Assembly: GCA_016764415.1 (NCBI GenBank)
Contig: JAESRY010000148.1
Coordinates: 1-9,178, forward strand
Length of the DNA stretch: 9,178 nt
DNA from: Cycloclasticus sp.
GTDB lineage: Bacteria > Pseudomonadota > Gammaproteobacteria > Methylococcales > Cycloclasticaceae
Reading direction: 5' to 3'
In this document: positions 1 to 8,521 of the stretch, piece by piece
Layout: each line of letters opens with the position of its first letter
Position numbering within the stretch: the stretch's first letter is position 1
Position numbers and translations under genes: made by a program
Notes under the pieces: generated by a model
The model's input: the letters and a program-made list of their open reading frames with translations, nothing else
Told to the model about the DNA's origin: nothing
Databases searched by the model: none

Positions 1-159
1 AGTAAATGGATATGGTGGAATCTTGCCGCTCCGCCAAAGCGTCGTTCGGTGTTTGCCGACCTAATTGAAGAAAATCCGACCAGCGTTAAATGGCACACTA
101 AAAGCGAAACAAAAAAGCTAATTGGGATGATGAATGATCTCCATTTATCCAAAGTGAAA
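1..159 (+). pseudogene. Fragment of a C5-cytosine DNA methyltransferase (internal part), fused in frame to hflK
   Basis: Frame 1 is open from the left edge. About 52 residues do not resemble HflK, which should show a membrane anchor and the first half of a band-7 domain here. What is seen is a Trp-rich start, then Pro-Pro-Lys-Arg, then DLIEENPTSVKWHT, a Ser/Glu/Thr-rich helix and MMNDLHLSKV. From memory of the family, this pattern (WxLPxPPxR, DLIE, WHT, two adjacent Met, N/H-x-x-KV) occurs between the catalytic region and the target-recognition region of Dcm-type cytosine-5 methyltransferases, which methylate cytosine in a specific DNA site. No catalytic motif (Pro-Cys or ENV) lies in the fragment, so the assignment rests on this segment alone. 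The GTG at 49 is not a believable start: it has no ribosome binding site and the similarity extends upstream of it. The change to HflK occurs at about 151-170. Confidence 0.5.
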
Positions 160-852
160 GACGCACAAGATTATTTGTTTAACGTGCGTAGTCCTGATGT
201 AACGCTAAAACAAGCAGCTGAAAGTGCATTACGGGCTGTTATTGGTAAAAACAAAATGGACTTCGTGTTAACTGAAGGCCGTAGTGAAGTGGTTGCAAGG
301 GTTGAAACGTCACTGCAAGAAATGCTGGACGATTATGGTACGGGTTTAATTATTTCGTCTGTTAACTTAGTGGAAGCGCAACCACCAGAAGAGGTGCAAG
401 GTGCATTTTCTGACGCGATTAGAGCGCGAGAAGATGAGCAACGCTTTATCAATGAATCACAAGCATATTCAAATGAAGTGATTCCTAAAGCACGTGGTGC
501 GGCATCTAGAATTGTTCAAGAAGCGGAAGCTTATGAAGAACGAGTTAAATCGGAAGCATCAGGTGATGCGTCGCGTTTTACTCAACTTTTGGTTCAGTAC
601 AAGCTGGCACCAGAGGTGACACGTAAACGACTCTATTTAGAAACTATGGAAGATGTATTAGGCGCGTCTAGAAAAGTGATTATGGATGTAAAAGGCGGTA
701 ATAATTTAATGTATCTACCTATCGATAAATTGATGGATGGATCTAGAAAAGAGGCTGGCTCAAATAACCGGTTTATTACACCACCAGAAAAACAGGTGGC
801 GGCAACAACGGGGCGAGATGGTAGCTATAGAGACAGAGTGAGGGGAAGATAA
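157..852 (+). CDS. hflK: HflK, 3' part only (FtsH regulatory membrane complex subunit)
   Basis: HflK pairs with HflC to form a large membrane complex around the FtsH protease and limits its action on membrane proteins. The 231 residues from KDAQDYLFNV onward follow the HflK C-terminal half closely: SALRAVIGK, LTEGR, a QPPEEV segment, DAIRAREDEQRFI, a long Ala/Glu-rich coiled coil (EARGAA-like and QEAEAYEE stretches), then APEVTRKRLYLETME, SRKVIMD, GGNNLMYLP, and a polar tail. About 165-170 residues expected at the N-terminus (Gly-rich leader, transmembrane anchor, first half of the SPFH/band-7 domain) are absent and are replaced by methyltransferase-like sequence. The C-terminus is intact. 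The stop TAA shares one base with the hflC start (TAATG), which implies translational coupling. The identification is very firm; the native start is not in the window. Confidence 0.93.
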   Translation, partial: KDAQDYLFNVRSPDVTLKQAAESALRAVIGKNKMDFVLTEGRSEVVARVETSLQEMLDDYGTGLIISSVNLVEAQPPEEVQGAFSDAIRAREDEQRFINESQAYSNEVIPKARGAASRIVQEAEAYEERVKSEASGDASRFTQLLVQYKLAPEVTRKRLYLETMEDVLGASRKVIMDVKGGNNLMYLPIDKLMDGSRKEAGSNNRFITPPEKQVAATTGRDGSYRDRVRGR

Positions 853-1706
853 TGAAAAATCCACTGGTAATGATTGTATTGGCGGCTGTCGTTTTTATCG
901 GCTCAGCTAGTGTGTTTACGGTTGACCAACGTGAAAAAGCGATTGTATTCCGTTTGGGTGAAATTGTGCGTACCGACGTTCCGGCGGGGCTGCACTTTAA
1001 AATGCCGTTTATCAATAATGTTAGAAAGTACGACGGGCGAATTCAAACACTGGACTCTAGTCCAGAACGTTTCTTAACGTCAGAAAAGAAAAACGTGATT
1101 GTTGATACGTTTGTTAAATGGAGAATTGCTGATGTTGGCAACTTTTATCGTGCGGTAGGCGGGGATGCTCGTCAAATTGATACGCGTTTAAACCAATTTG
1201 TAAAAGAAGGTTTAAGAGCCGCGTTCAGTAGACAAACGATTAAAGAATTGATTTCTGTAGGGCGCGACAAAATTCGTGATGGCCTAGTGGCTGAGATTAA
1301 TACCATGGGTGAAGATTTGGGCATTGAAATTATCGATGTGCGTATCAAACGAATTGATTTACCGGATGAAGTGAGTGCGTCTGTTTTCAAACGAATGGAA
1401 TCAGAACGTGAACGTGTAGCGCGTGACTTTAGATCTCGAGGCAAAGAAGCCGCGGAAAGAATTGAAGCGAATGCGGATAAGGAAAGCGATATTATTTTAG
1501 CTAACGCCTACAGAGAGTCTCAAGAACTTCGTGGTAAAGGCGATGCGAAAGCGGCTAAAACTTATGCGGATGCATACAATCAAGATAAAGAGTTTTTTGC
1601 TTTTTACAGAAGCTTAGATGCTTACCGTAAAAGCATGGGTTCTGGAAATGACTTGATTGTGCTGGAGCCTAATTCTGAGTTCTTTAAATACTTTAAAAAC
1701 CAGTAA
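852..1706 (+). CDS. hflC: HflC, FtsH-modulating SPFH/band-7 membrane protein
   Basis: HflC is the partner of HflK in the complex that surrounds and restrains FtsH at the inner membrane. The 284-residue length is close to the usual value. Residues about 4-22 form a single hydrophobic anchor. The band-7 domain follows directly: VDQREKAIVFRLGEIV, then PAGLHFKMPFINNV, then the KKNVIVDTFVKWRI strand that is typical of HflC. The second half holds GIEIIDVRIKRIDLP and the charged ERERVARDFRSRGKEAAERI segment that begins the coiled coil; the end, PNSEFFKYF, is the usual HflC tail. ATG at 852 is chosen because AGGGGAAG lies just upstream (about 840-847) and overlaps the end of hflK. Nothing is missing. 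Confidence 0.97.
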   Translation: MKNPLVMIVLAAVVFIGSASVFTVDQREKAIVFRLGEIVRTDVPAGLHFKMPFINNVRKYDGRIQTLDSSPERFLTSEKKNVIVDTFVKWRIADVGNFYRAVGGDARQIDTRLNQFVKEGLRAAFSRQTIKELISVGRDKIRDGLVAEINTMGEDLGIEIIDVRIKRIDLPDEVSASVFKRMESERERVARDFRSRGKEAAERIEANADKESDIILANAYRESQELRGKGDAKAAKTYADAYNQDKEFFAFYRSLDAYRKSMGSGNDLIVLEPNSEFFKYFKNQ

Positions 1707-1741
1707 GTTTTTAACTAACGTTTCGCGAAAGGTTTGCGTAA

Positions 1742-1930
1742 ATGGCGTGGCAAGAACTATTTGCAGCGGTAGCGCTGGTGCTGATTTTAGAAGGGATTAT
1801 CCCTTTTATGAGTCCGAACGCCTTACGTAAAACGTATCAACGCTTAATGGAAATGGACGATAAAACTATCCGTATCTCGGGTCTTATCAGCATGATTGCT
1901 GGCGTCGTATTATTAACAGTGGTTCGGTGA
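1742..1930 (+). CDS. DUF2065 family small membrane protein (YjeT-like)
   Basis: This 62-residue protein has two hydrophobic segments, about residues 5-23 and 43-61, separated by a short charged loop (RKTYQRLMEMDDKTIR). It matches the DUF2065/YjeT family: LEGIIPFMSPNALRK and the RISGLISMIAGVVLL ending are typical. The molecular function is not known. Family members are regularly found immediately after hflC and before hisZ/purA in gammaproteobacteria, as here, so a link with the HflKC complex is possible but unproven. It begins 35 bases after hflC, with AAAGG (about 1728-1732) as a plausible ribosome binding site. A short TTTCGCGAAA self-complementary sequence at 1721-1730 overlaps that site. 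Confidence 0.9.
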   Translation: MAWQELFAAVALVLILEGIIPFMSPNALRKTYQRLMEMDDKTIRISGLISMIAGVVLLTVVR

Positions 1931-1944
1931 AGTAGAACAAATCA

Positions 1945-3117
1945 ATGTCAAATAAAAACAATTGGATGTTGCCAGAAGGGATAGATGCATTACTGCCTGC
2001 TGAAGCGGCTCAGCTTGAAGTTTTACGACGGGACTTATTAGACGTCTTCCAGTCTTGGGGTTACGAGTATGTTATTCCTCCGATGCTTGAGTATCTGGAC
2101 GTGTTGCTTTCAGGTACGGGTAGTGAATTGGAGTTACAAACCTTTACCTTGACCGACCAAATAAGTGGCAGAATGTTAGGTATCCGTGCGGACATGACGC
2201 CACAAGTGGCTCGTATGGCATCGCGTTACATCTATAACGATGCACCAGTTAGGTTGTGTTATCTAGGGTCGGTGCTTCAGGCTCGCGGCGCGAAAATTGA
2301 AAAGTCACGCAGCCCGATTCAAGTTGGTGCAGAACTATATGGCAGCGCGGATATTAAAAGCGACGTAGAAATTATTCGTTTAATGTTGGAAATGCTAGCT
2401 ATTGCCGGCCTCCAACGTGTTCATTTAGACCTTGGCCATGTTGGTATTTTCAGAGGCTTAACCACCAAGGTGGGTTTAACCGAAGATCAAGAAGCAGAAT
2501 TATTTGAAGTGCTTCAACGTAAAGCCGCAGATGAGTTGGAGGTGTTATTAACCTCTTACAAACTTGATGCAACATGGCACCAAGCATTTTCATCACTGAT
2601 TAATCTAAATGGCGACCTGAGTGTCTTAGAGCAGGCTAAATCTAGTCTTGCTATTGGTGGTGCACAGGTTATTGATGCGATTGATGAACTACAACAAACA
2701 GCCAGCATGCTGCAACGTAGTTATCCTTCGTTACCCTTGTATTTTGATTTAGCCGAATTGCGTTGTTACCAGTATCAAACAGGCATTGTGTTTGCAGCTT
2801 ATGTGCCGGGCTTTGGTTCAGAAGTGGCTCGAGGCGGACGCTACGACAATTTAACAGGTGAACTAGGTGACAAGCTGCCAGCCACAGGGTTCAGTGCGGA
2901 TATTAAAGTATTGTCTAGGCTCAGTTCGTTAAATGATGTTGTCGCGCAAGATGTTATTTTGGCCCCCAACAGTGATGATGCCGACTTGCAGGAACTTATT
3001 CGTCAACTTAGAGCATCAAAGAAAATTGTTCTGCAAGAACTGCCTGGCGATCATAAAAAACCAGAACATACATTGGTCATTACTCAGGTTGATGGGCAAT
3101 GGAGCGTTAGTGACTAG
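1945..3117 (+). CDS. hisZ: HisZ, ATP phosphoribosyltransferase regulatory subunit
   Basis: HisZ is a catalytically inactive relative of histidyl-tRNA synthetase. It assembles with the short form of HisG to make the first enzyme of histidine synthesis (ATP plus PRPP to phosphoribosyl-ATP). The 390-residue length is normal for HisZ. The start region (LPEGIDALLPAEAAQLEVLR) and the class II synthetase-like core are clear: YEYVIPPMLEYLD, then IRADMTPQVARMASR around residues 80-94, which is a HisZ signature, and ARGGRYDNL at about 295-303. The C-terminal anticodon-binding domain of true HisRS is missing, as expected. The gene begins 14 bases after DUF2065 and sits before purA, the standard gammaproteobacterial location. 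The ribosome binding site (GAAGTAGA region) is weak, consistent with coupling to the upstream gene. HisG is not in the window. Confidence 0.95.
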   Translation: MSNKNNWMLPEGIDALLPAEAAQLEVLRRDLLDVFQSWGYEYVIPPMLEYLDVLLSGTGSELELQTFTLTDQISGRMLGIRADMTPQVARMASRYIYNDAPVRLCYLGSVLQARGAKIEKSRSPIQVGAELYGSADIKSDVEIIRLMLEMLAIAGLQRVHLDLGHVGIFRGLTTKVGLTEDQEAELFEVLQRKAADELEVLLTSYKLDATWHQAFSSLINLNGDLSVLEQAKSSLAIGGAQVIDAIDELQQTASMLQRSYPSLPLYFDLAELRCYQYQTGIVFAAYVPGFGSEVARGGRYDNLTGELGDKLPATGFSADIKVLSRLSSLNDVVAQDVILAPNSDDADLQELIRQLRASKKIVLQELPGDHKKPEHTLVITQVDGQWSVSD

Positions 3118-3124
3118 TCACTAA
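3107..3124. repeat. Perfect 18-bp palindrome across the hisZ stop codon
   Basis: TTAGTGACTAGTCACTAA equals its own reverse complement over all 18 bases. It includes the last hisZ codons and stop (TAG at 3115-3117) and lies about 35 bases before purA. It could fold as a 7-bp stem with a CTAG loop, or bind a dimeric protein. No U-run follows, so it is not a standard rho-independent terminator. Its function is unknown and it may be chance. Confidence 0.6.
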
Positions 3125-3147
3125 GCAACTCAATCAAAAACAAATAA

Positions 3148-4455
<1,308 letters not shown>

Positions 4456-4482
4456 CGTAAACGATAAGTCTTAATACTCATT

Positions 4483-4515
4483 AGCCTCTGTTCTTAATTT
4501 AGCAGGGGCTTTTTT
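4483..4515 (+). terminator. Rho-independent terminator after purA
   Basis: An 8-bp stem AGCCTCTG (4483-4490) pairs with CAGGGGCT (4503-4510) with one T-G wobble and a 12-base loop. It is followed at once by TTTTT (4511-4515), with the last stem base adding a sixth T. It lies 28 bases after the purA stop and separates the hflKC-hisZ-purA unit from the next one. Confidence 0.88.
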
Positions 4516-4536
4516 GTGTTCTATAGTTTAATTTAT

Positions 4537-4564
4537 TTGAAAAATAACATTTTCTAACTATTAT
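4537..4564 (+). promoter_or_regulatory. Candidate sigma-70 promoter for the acyl-CoA synthetase/icmF unit
   Basis: TTGAAA (4537-4542) and TATTAT (4559-4564) are separated by 16 bases, a good approximation to -35 and -10 boxes, giving a start near 4571 and a leader of about 40 bases. It lies in the AT-rich gap downstream of the purA terminator. An alternative -10, TATAGT at 4575-4580, has no clear -35 partner. This is a reading of the sequence only. Confidence 0.55.
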
Positions 4565-4577
4565 TAGAAAATGTTAT
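4544..4577. promoter_or_regulatory. Perfect 14-bp-arm inverted repeat, likely repressor operator
   Basis: ATAACATTTTCTAA (4544-4557) is matched exactly in reverse complement by TTAGAAAATGTTAT (4564-4577), with a 6-base spacer CTATTA. It covers the spacer and -10 box of the candidate promoter, the position expected for a repressor site. TetR-type repressors that sense acyl-CoAs often use sites of this size, so control by a CoA-ester ligand is a reasonable inference. No regulator gene is within the window. No U-run follows, so it is not a terminator. Confidence 0.72.
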
Positions 4578-4612
4578 AGTGCCTGCAACTATAAAAGCTA
4601 AAAGGGGAGTCT

Positions 4613-6238
4613 ATGTCTAATATGTTGAATTATGATGAGGTCAAAGAAAGTTTTAAGCTTGAAACACCAGAGTTCTACAACTTTGGTTTTGATGTTATTG
4701 ATAAAAGAGCGAATGAAGCCGACAAGCTTGCTTATATAGAAGTAGATGGCGCGGGCGAAAACATTAAACGTTATCAGTTTAGCGATTTAGCAAAAAAATC
4801 AAATCAGTTTGCAAATGGCCTGTTAGGTTTAGGTGCAACAAAGGGTGAATTAGCCTTCGTGATGATTCCACGCATTGGCGAGTGGTATTCAATCATGATC
4901 GGTTGTTGCAAATTAGGCGTGGTAACCATGCCAGGCACGAACCTTTTAACGCCCAAAGATATTGAGTACCGTATTAATCGCTCGAAGGCGACGATGGCCA
5001 TTGTGACATCAGAAAATGCCGATAAGGTTGATGCGGTTAAACGTAATTGCCCAACGCTTAAAACGCTTATTGTTATTGGTGAACAGCGTGAGGGTTGGCA
5101 TACGTTTAAGCAACTCACTGACAATTTAAGCGAATCACTTGATAAAAGCCAACTAGAGCCGAGCAAATCATCGGATTTAATGATGATTTACTTCACCTCC
5201 GGTACAACGGGCATGCCAAAAATGGTGCCGCGTGATAACGCTTATGCACACGCGCATACAATTACGGGCAAGTATTGGATGGATCAAAAAGAAAATGATA
5301 TCCATTGGACGCTATCAGATACCGGATGGGCTAAAGCCGCGTGGGGGATATTGTATTCGCCGTGGCAAATGGGTTCGGCGATGGTGCTGTTTAATGGCAC
5401 AGGGTTTGATGCGGAACTTCACCTTAAATTAGTCGAAAAATTAGGTGTGACAACATTTTGCGCGCCGCCTACGGTGTACCGCGTTTTTGCTCAAATGGAT
5501 TTATCACAATTTGACTTAAGCTCAATTCGTCATGCGATTGGGGCAGGTGAGCCATTAAACCCTGAAGTCATTAAAATTTGGAAAGAAGCAACAGGCTCAG
5601 ATATTTACGATGGCTACGGGCAAACAGAAACCATCAACATCGTTGCAAACTATCCGTGTATGCCTGTTAAGCCGGGCTCAATGGGTAAACCTGTTCCGGG
5701 CGTTAACGTACAAATTGTGGATGAAGATGGCGATATTTGCGCGGTCGATACCGTAGGGAGTATTGCCATTGAGATAACGAATCCGCTTCAGCCGGGTATG
5801 TTCCCCGGGTATTGGGAAGATGATGCCGCGACAGAAAAATGTTTTACAAATGGTTGGTATCACACAGGTGATAACGGCACGGTGGATGAAGACGGCTACT
5901 TTTGGTTTGTAGGCCGCTCGGATGACATTATCACCTCATCAGGCTACAGAATTAGCCCGTTTGAAGTGGAAAGTTCATTGTTAGAACACCCTGCTGTTTT
6001 AGAATCTGCCGCCATTGGTAAACCCGATGAAGCACGCGGCGAAATCGTTAAAGCATTCATTATTTTGGCAGAAGGTTATCAAGGCAGTGATGAGCTCACC
6101 AAAGAAATTCAAACGTTTATGAAAAAACACACTGCGCCGTATAAATACCCGCGCGAGATTGAATACGTCGAATCATTACCGAAAACCATCTCGGGCAAAA
6201 TCAGGCGTATTGAATTAAGACAAAACAGTCAGGAGTAA
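4613..6238 (+). CDS. Acyl-CoA synthetase, medium-chain (MACS/ACSM-like) ANL superfamily
   Basis: The product activates a carboxylic acid with ATP to the acyl-adenylate and then to the CoA ester. The 541-residue protein carries the full ANL motif set: the phosphate loop YFTSGTTGMPK (193-203), DGYGQTE (333-339), WYHTGD (415-420) with the ribose-binding Asp420, the hinge region GRSDDIITSSGYRISPFEVE, and the C-terminal PKTISGK with the catalytic Lys529. The N-terminal style (YNFGFDVIDKRA, then RYQFSDLAKKSNQFANGL) and the SDTGWAKAAWG segment resemble the medium-chain acyl-CoA synthetase group, including butyryl-type and benzoate-type enzymes, more than acetyl-CoA synthetase. The exact substrate cannot be read from sequence. 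GGGGAG (4604-4609) is a strong ribosome binding site. The next gene starts 3 bases after its stop, so the two are cotranscribed; a short or branched acid feeding the mutase is the obvious hypothesis. Confidence 0.9.
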   Translation: MSNMLNYDEVKESFKLETPEFYNFGFDVIDKRANEADKLAYIEVDGAGENIKRYQFSDLAKKSNQFANGLLGLGATKGELAFVMIPRIGEWYSIMIGCCKLGVVTMPGTNLLTPKDIEYRINRSKATMAIVTSENADKVDAVKRNCPTLKTLIVIGEQREGWHTFKQLTDNLSESLDKSQLEPSKSSDLMMIYFTSGTTGMPKMVPRDNAYAHAHTITGKYWMDQKENDIHWTLSDTGWAKAAWGILYSPWQMGSAMVLFNGTGFDAELHLKLVEKLGVTTFCAPPTVYRVFAQMDLSQFDLSSIRHAIGAGEPLNPEVIKIWKEATGSDIYDGYGQTETINIVANYPCMPVKPGSMGKPVPGVNVQIVDEDGDICAVDTVGSIAIEITNPLQPGMFPGYWEDDAATEKCFTNGWYHTGDNGTVDEDGYFWFVGRSDDIITSSGYRISPFEVESSLLEHPAVLESAAIGKPDEARGEIVKAFIILAEGYQGSDELTKEIQTFMKKHTAPYKYPREIEYVESLPKTISGKIRRIELRQNSQE

Positions 6239-6241
6239 CGC

Positions 6242-8521
6242 ATGTCAAAAACAAAAGCAGCCACTATCGACCCGCGTAAAATCGCTAAATATAAAGCAAA
6301 AAACCATGTTCGCTTTGTAACAGCCGCAAGCTTGTTTGATGGGCACGATGCAGCGATTAATATCATGCGCCGTATTCTTCAATCAACCGGTGCCGAGGTT
6401 ATCCACCTAGGCCATAACCGTTCAGTCCAAGAAGTGGTGAATGCCGCGATTCAAGAAGATGTACACGCCATTGCGATTAGTTCATACCAAGGTGGTCATG
6501 TTGAATATTTCAAATACATGCTCGATCTTTTAAAAGAGAAGGGCGCGTCGCACATTAAAATATTTGGCGGTGGTGGTGGTGTGATTGTGCCAGAAGAAAT
6601 TGCTGAGTTACATGCCTATGGCGTATCGCATATCTTCTCGCCACACGACGGCCAAAAGATGCAATTACAAGGGATTATCAACGAGATGATTGAAACGTCA
6701 GATTACGATTTGGCGCATGTGGATATTCCAGAAAAATTTGATCATTTAACCGATAACGAATATAGACAACTAGCGCGTTTAATTACGGGGCTTGATGAAG
6801 GAACGGTGTCAGAAAAACAAATTGCTGCTATTGCTAAAAAAGCAGAAGCATCAGCCAAAACACCGGTTTTAGGTATCACGGGTACAGGCGGCGCGGGTAA
6901 ATCATCACTTACAGATGAATTGATTCGTCGCTTTAGTTTGGAGCTTGAGCACCTAAAAATCGCTGTTATTGCCATTGATCCAACAAAACGTAAAACTGGC
7001 GGCGCGTTATTGGGTGACCGTATCCGCATGAATGCGATTAATCATCCAAACATCTACTTCCGCTCTATCGCAACGCGTAACACACAAGGCGAAGTGCCAG
7101 CTGCGTTACCGAATATTATTAACGCCTGCAAAGTGGCAAGGTTTGATTTAATCATCGTAGAAACACCGGGCATTGGTCAAGGCGATGCGGGTATCGTGCC
7201 GTATGTGAACACGTCCATGTATGTGATGACGCCAGAGTTTGGCGCAGCGAGCCAGCTAGAAAAAATTGATATGCTGGATTTTGCCGACTTAGTGGTGATT
7301 AATAAATTTGACCGAAAGGGCAGTGAAGATGCATTCCGTGATGTTAGAAAACAATATCAGCGCAACTTCGAGTTGTTCTCAACACCAATGGAAGACATGC
7401 CAATATACGGCACGATTGCGTCAAAGTTTAATGACGATGGTGTTACGGCGCTGTATCAAGGCTTATTAAAAACGTTTGAAAGCAAAGAACTTAATACATG
7501 GGAAGGTGATTTTTTTGCACAGGTTGACTTAAAGCGCTCAACAACCAGCTCTTCTATTATTGCCGCAGAACGTCAGCGTTACTTAGCTGAAATTGCCGAA
7601 GCAGTACGCAGTTATCACAAGACCATTAAAGAACAAGTAACTATTGCAAGAGAACGTCAACAGTTAACAGAAGCGCAGCGTATGTTGGGGGATACACCTA
7701 GCGTTGACGATGCCTTTGCTAAACAAATTGCCAAGCGCGAAGATGCGCTAGATTCACGTTGTAAAAGATTACTGGAAGTATGGGAAGACATAAAAACGGC
7801 GTATAAAGAAGACACGTACGTGACGAATATTCGCGGAAAAGAAATAACCACGAATATTGCTACATACTCTCTGTCTGGCACACGTATTCCAAAGGTTTCA
7901 ACACCCATTTATGAAGACGATGGCGAACAGTTACGCTTCTTGTTGAAAGAAAACGTACCGGGTAATTTCCCTTACACGGCTGGTGTTTTTGGCTTTAAGC
8001 GTGAAGGCGAAGATCCTGCGCGTATGTTTGCTGGCGAGGGTGACCCATTCAGAACAAACCGTCGTTTTAAGCTGTTATCGGAAGGTTCTACTGCAACGCG
8101 TTTATCAACCGCATTTGATTCGGTCACGTTGTACGGAAACGATCCTGGCGTACGCCCAGATATCTACGGTAAAGTCGGTAACTCAGGTGTATCCATAGCC
8201 ACATTAGATGATATGAAAGTGTTGTTTGATGGCTTTGATCTTTGCGCGCCAACAACGTCTGTTTCCCTTACTATTAATGGGCCAGCACCAACGCTACTGT
8301 CATTCTTCTTAAACACAGCCATTGACCAACAATGCGTTAAGTTTGAAGCAGAAAAAGGGCATTACCCAACGGAAGTCGAGCGCAACGAGATTAAAGATTG
8401 GGCGTTAGCCAATGTTCGTGGCACAGTTCAGGCAGATATTTTAAAAGAAGACCAAGGTCAAAATACCTGTATCTTCTCAACTGAATTCAGCCTGAAAATG
8501 ATGGGCGATATTCAACAATAG
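6242..8521 (+). pseudogene. icmF: IcmF, fused isobutyryl-CoA mutase with G-protein chaperone, 3'-truncated
   Basis: IcmF is an adenosylcobalamin enzyme that interconverts isobutyryl-CoA and n-butyryl-CoA and carries its own MeaB-like GTPase chaperone. Domain order is as expected. The B12-binding domain (about 20-160) has DGHDAA with the cobalt-ligand His35, then ISSYQGGH and GGGGG. The GTPase has P-loop GTGGAGKS (214-221), ETPGIGQGD (307-315) and NKFD (354-357). After a helical linker (about 430-540), the substrate domain begins (NFPYTAGVF, RMFAGEGDP, TRLSTAFDSVTLYG, ISG-less end). Phe596 in RMFAG and Gln740 in QGQNTC sit where methylmalonyl-CoA mutase has Tyr and Arg, which favours isobutyryl-CoA specificity. 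Family members are near 1,090 residues; this one ends at 759 just after MGDIQQ, where relatives continue with Tyr-Phe and later the catalytic SGYH. About 330 residues of the TIM barrel are missing, so the product as written should be inactive as a mutase. AGGAG overlaps the preceding stop codon. The truncation point is a sequence junction (see findings). Confidence 0.9.

Noticed and set aside
49..852. A 267-residue frame beginning at GTG 49 taken as a complete protein
   Set aside because: No ribosome binding site precedes it, the frame is open to the left edge, the similarity before base 49 continues the same fragment, and the real content is two different proteins joined near 151-170.
1721..1730. 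TTTCGCGAAA self-complementary sequence between hflC and the DUF2065 gene
   Set aside because: Only 10 bp with no loop and no U-run; common by chance and within the ribosome binding region, so not listed as a regulatory site.
4544..4577. The long inverted repeat upstream of the synthetase as a second terminator
   Set aside because: The stem is AT-rich and no run of T follows it; a better terminator already exists at 4483-4515, and the repeat overlaps promoter-like boxes.
6742..7029. Antisense open frames inside icmF, purA, hflC and the synthetase
   Set aside because: They have no ribosome binding sites or recognisable domains and lie wholly opposite strongly conserved coding sequence, so they are shadows of the real genes.
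6242..8521. icmF stop at 8519-8521 as a natural shorter mutase
   Set aside because: The stop falls inside a highly conserved motif (MGDIQQ followed by Tyr-Phe in relatives), removes the catalytic SGYH region and barrel core, and coincides with the point where another gene's sequence begins.
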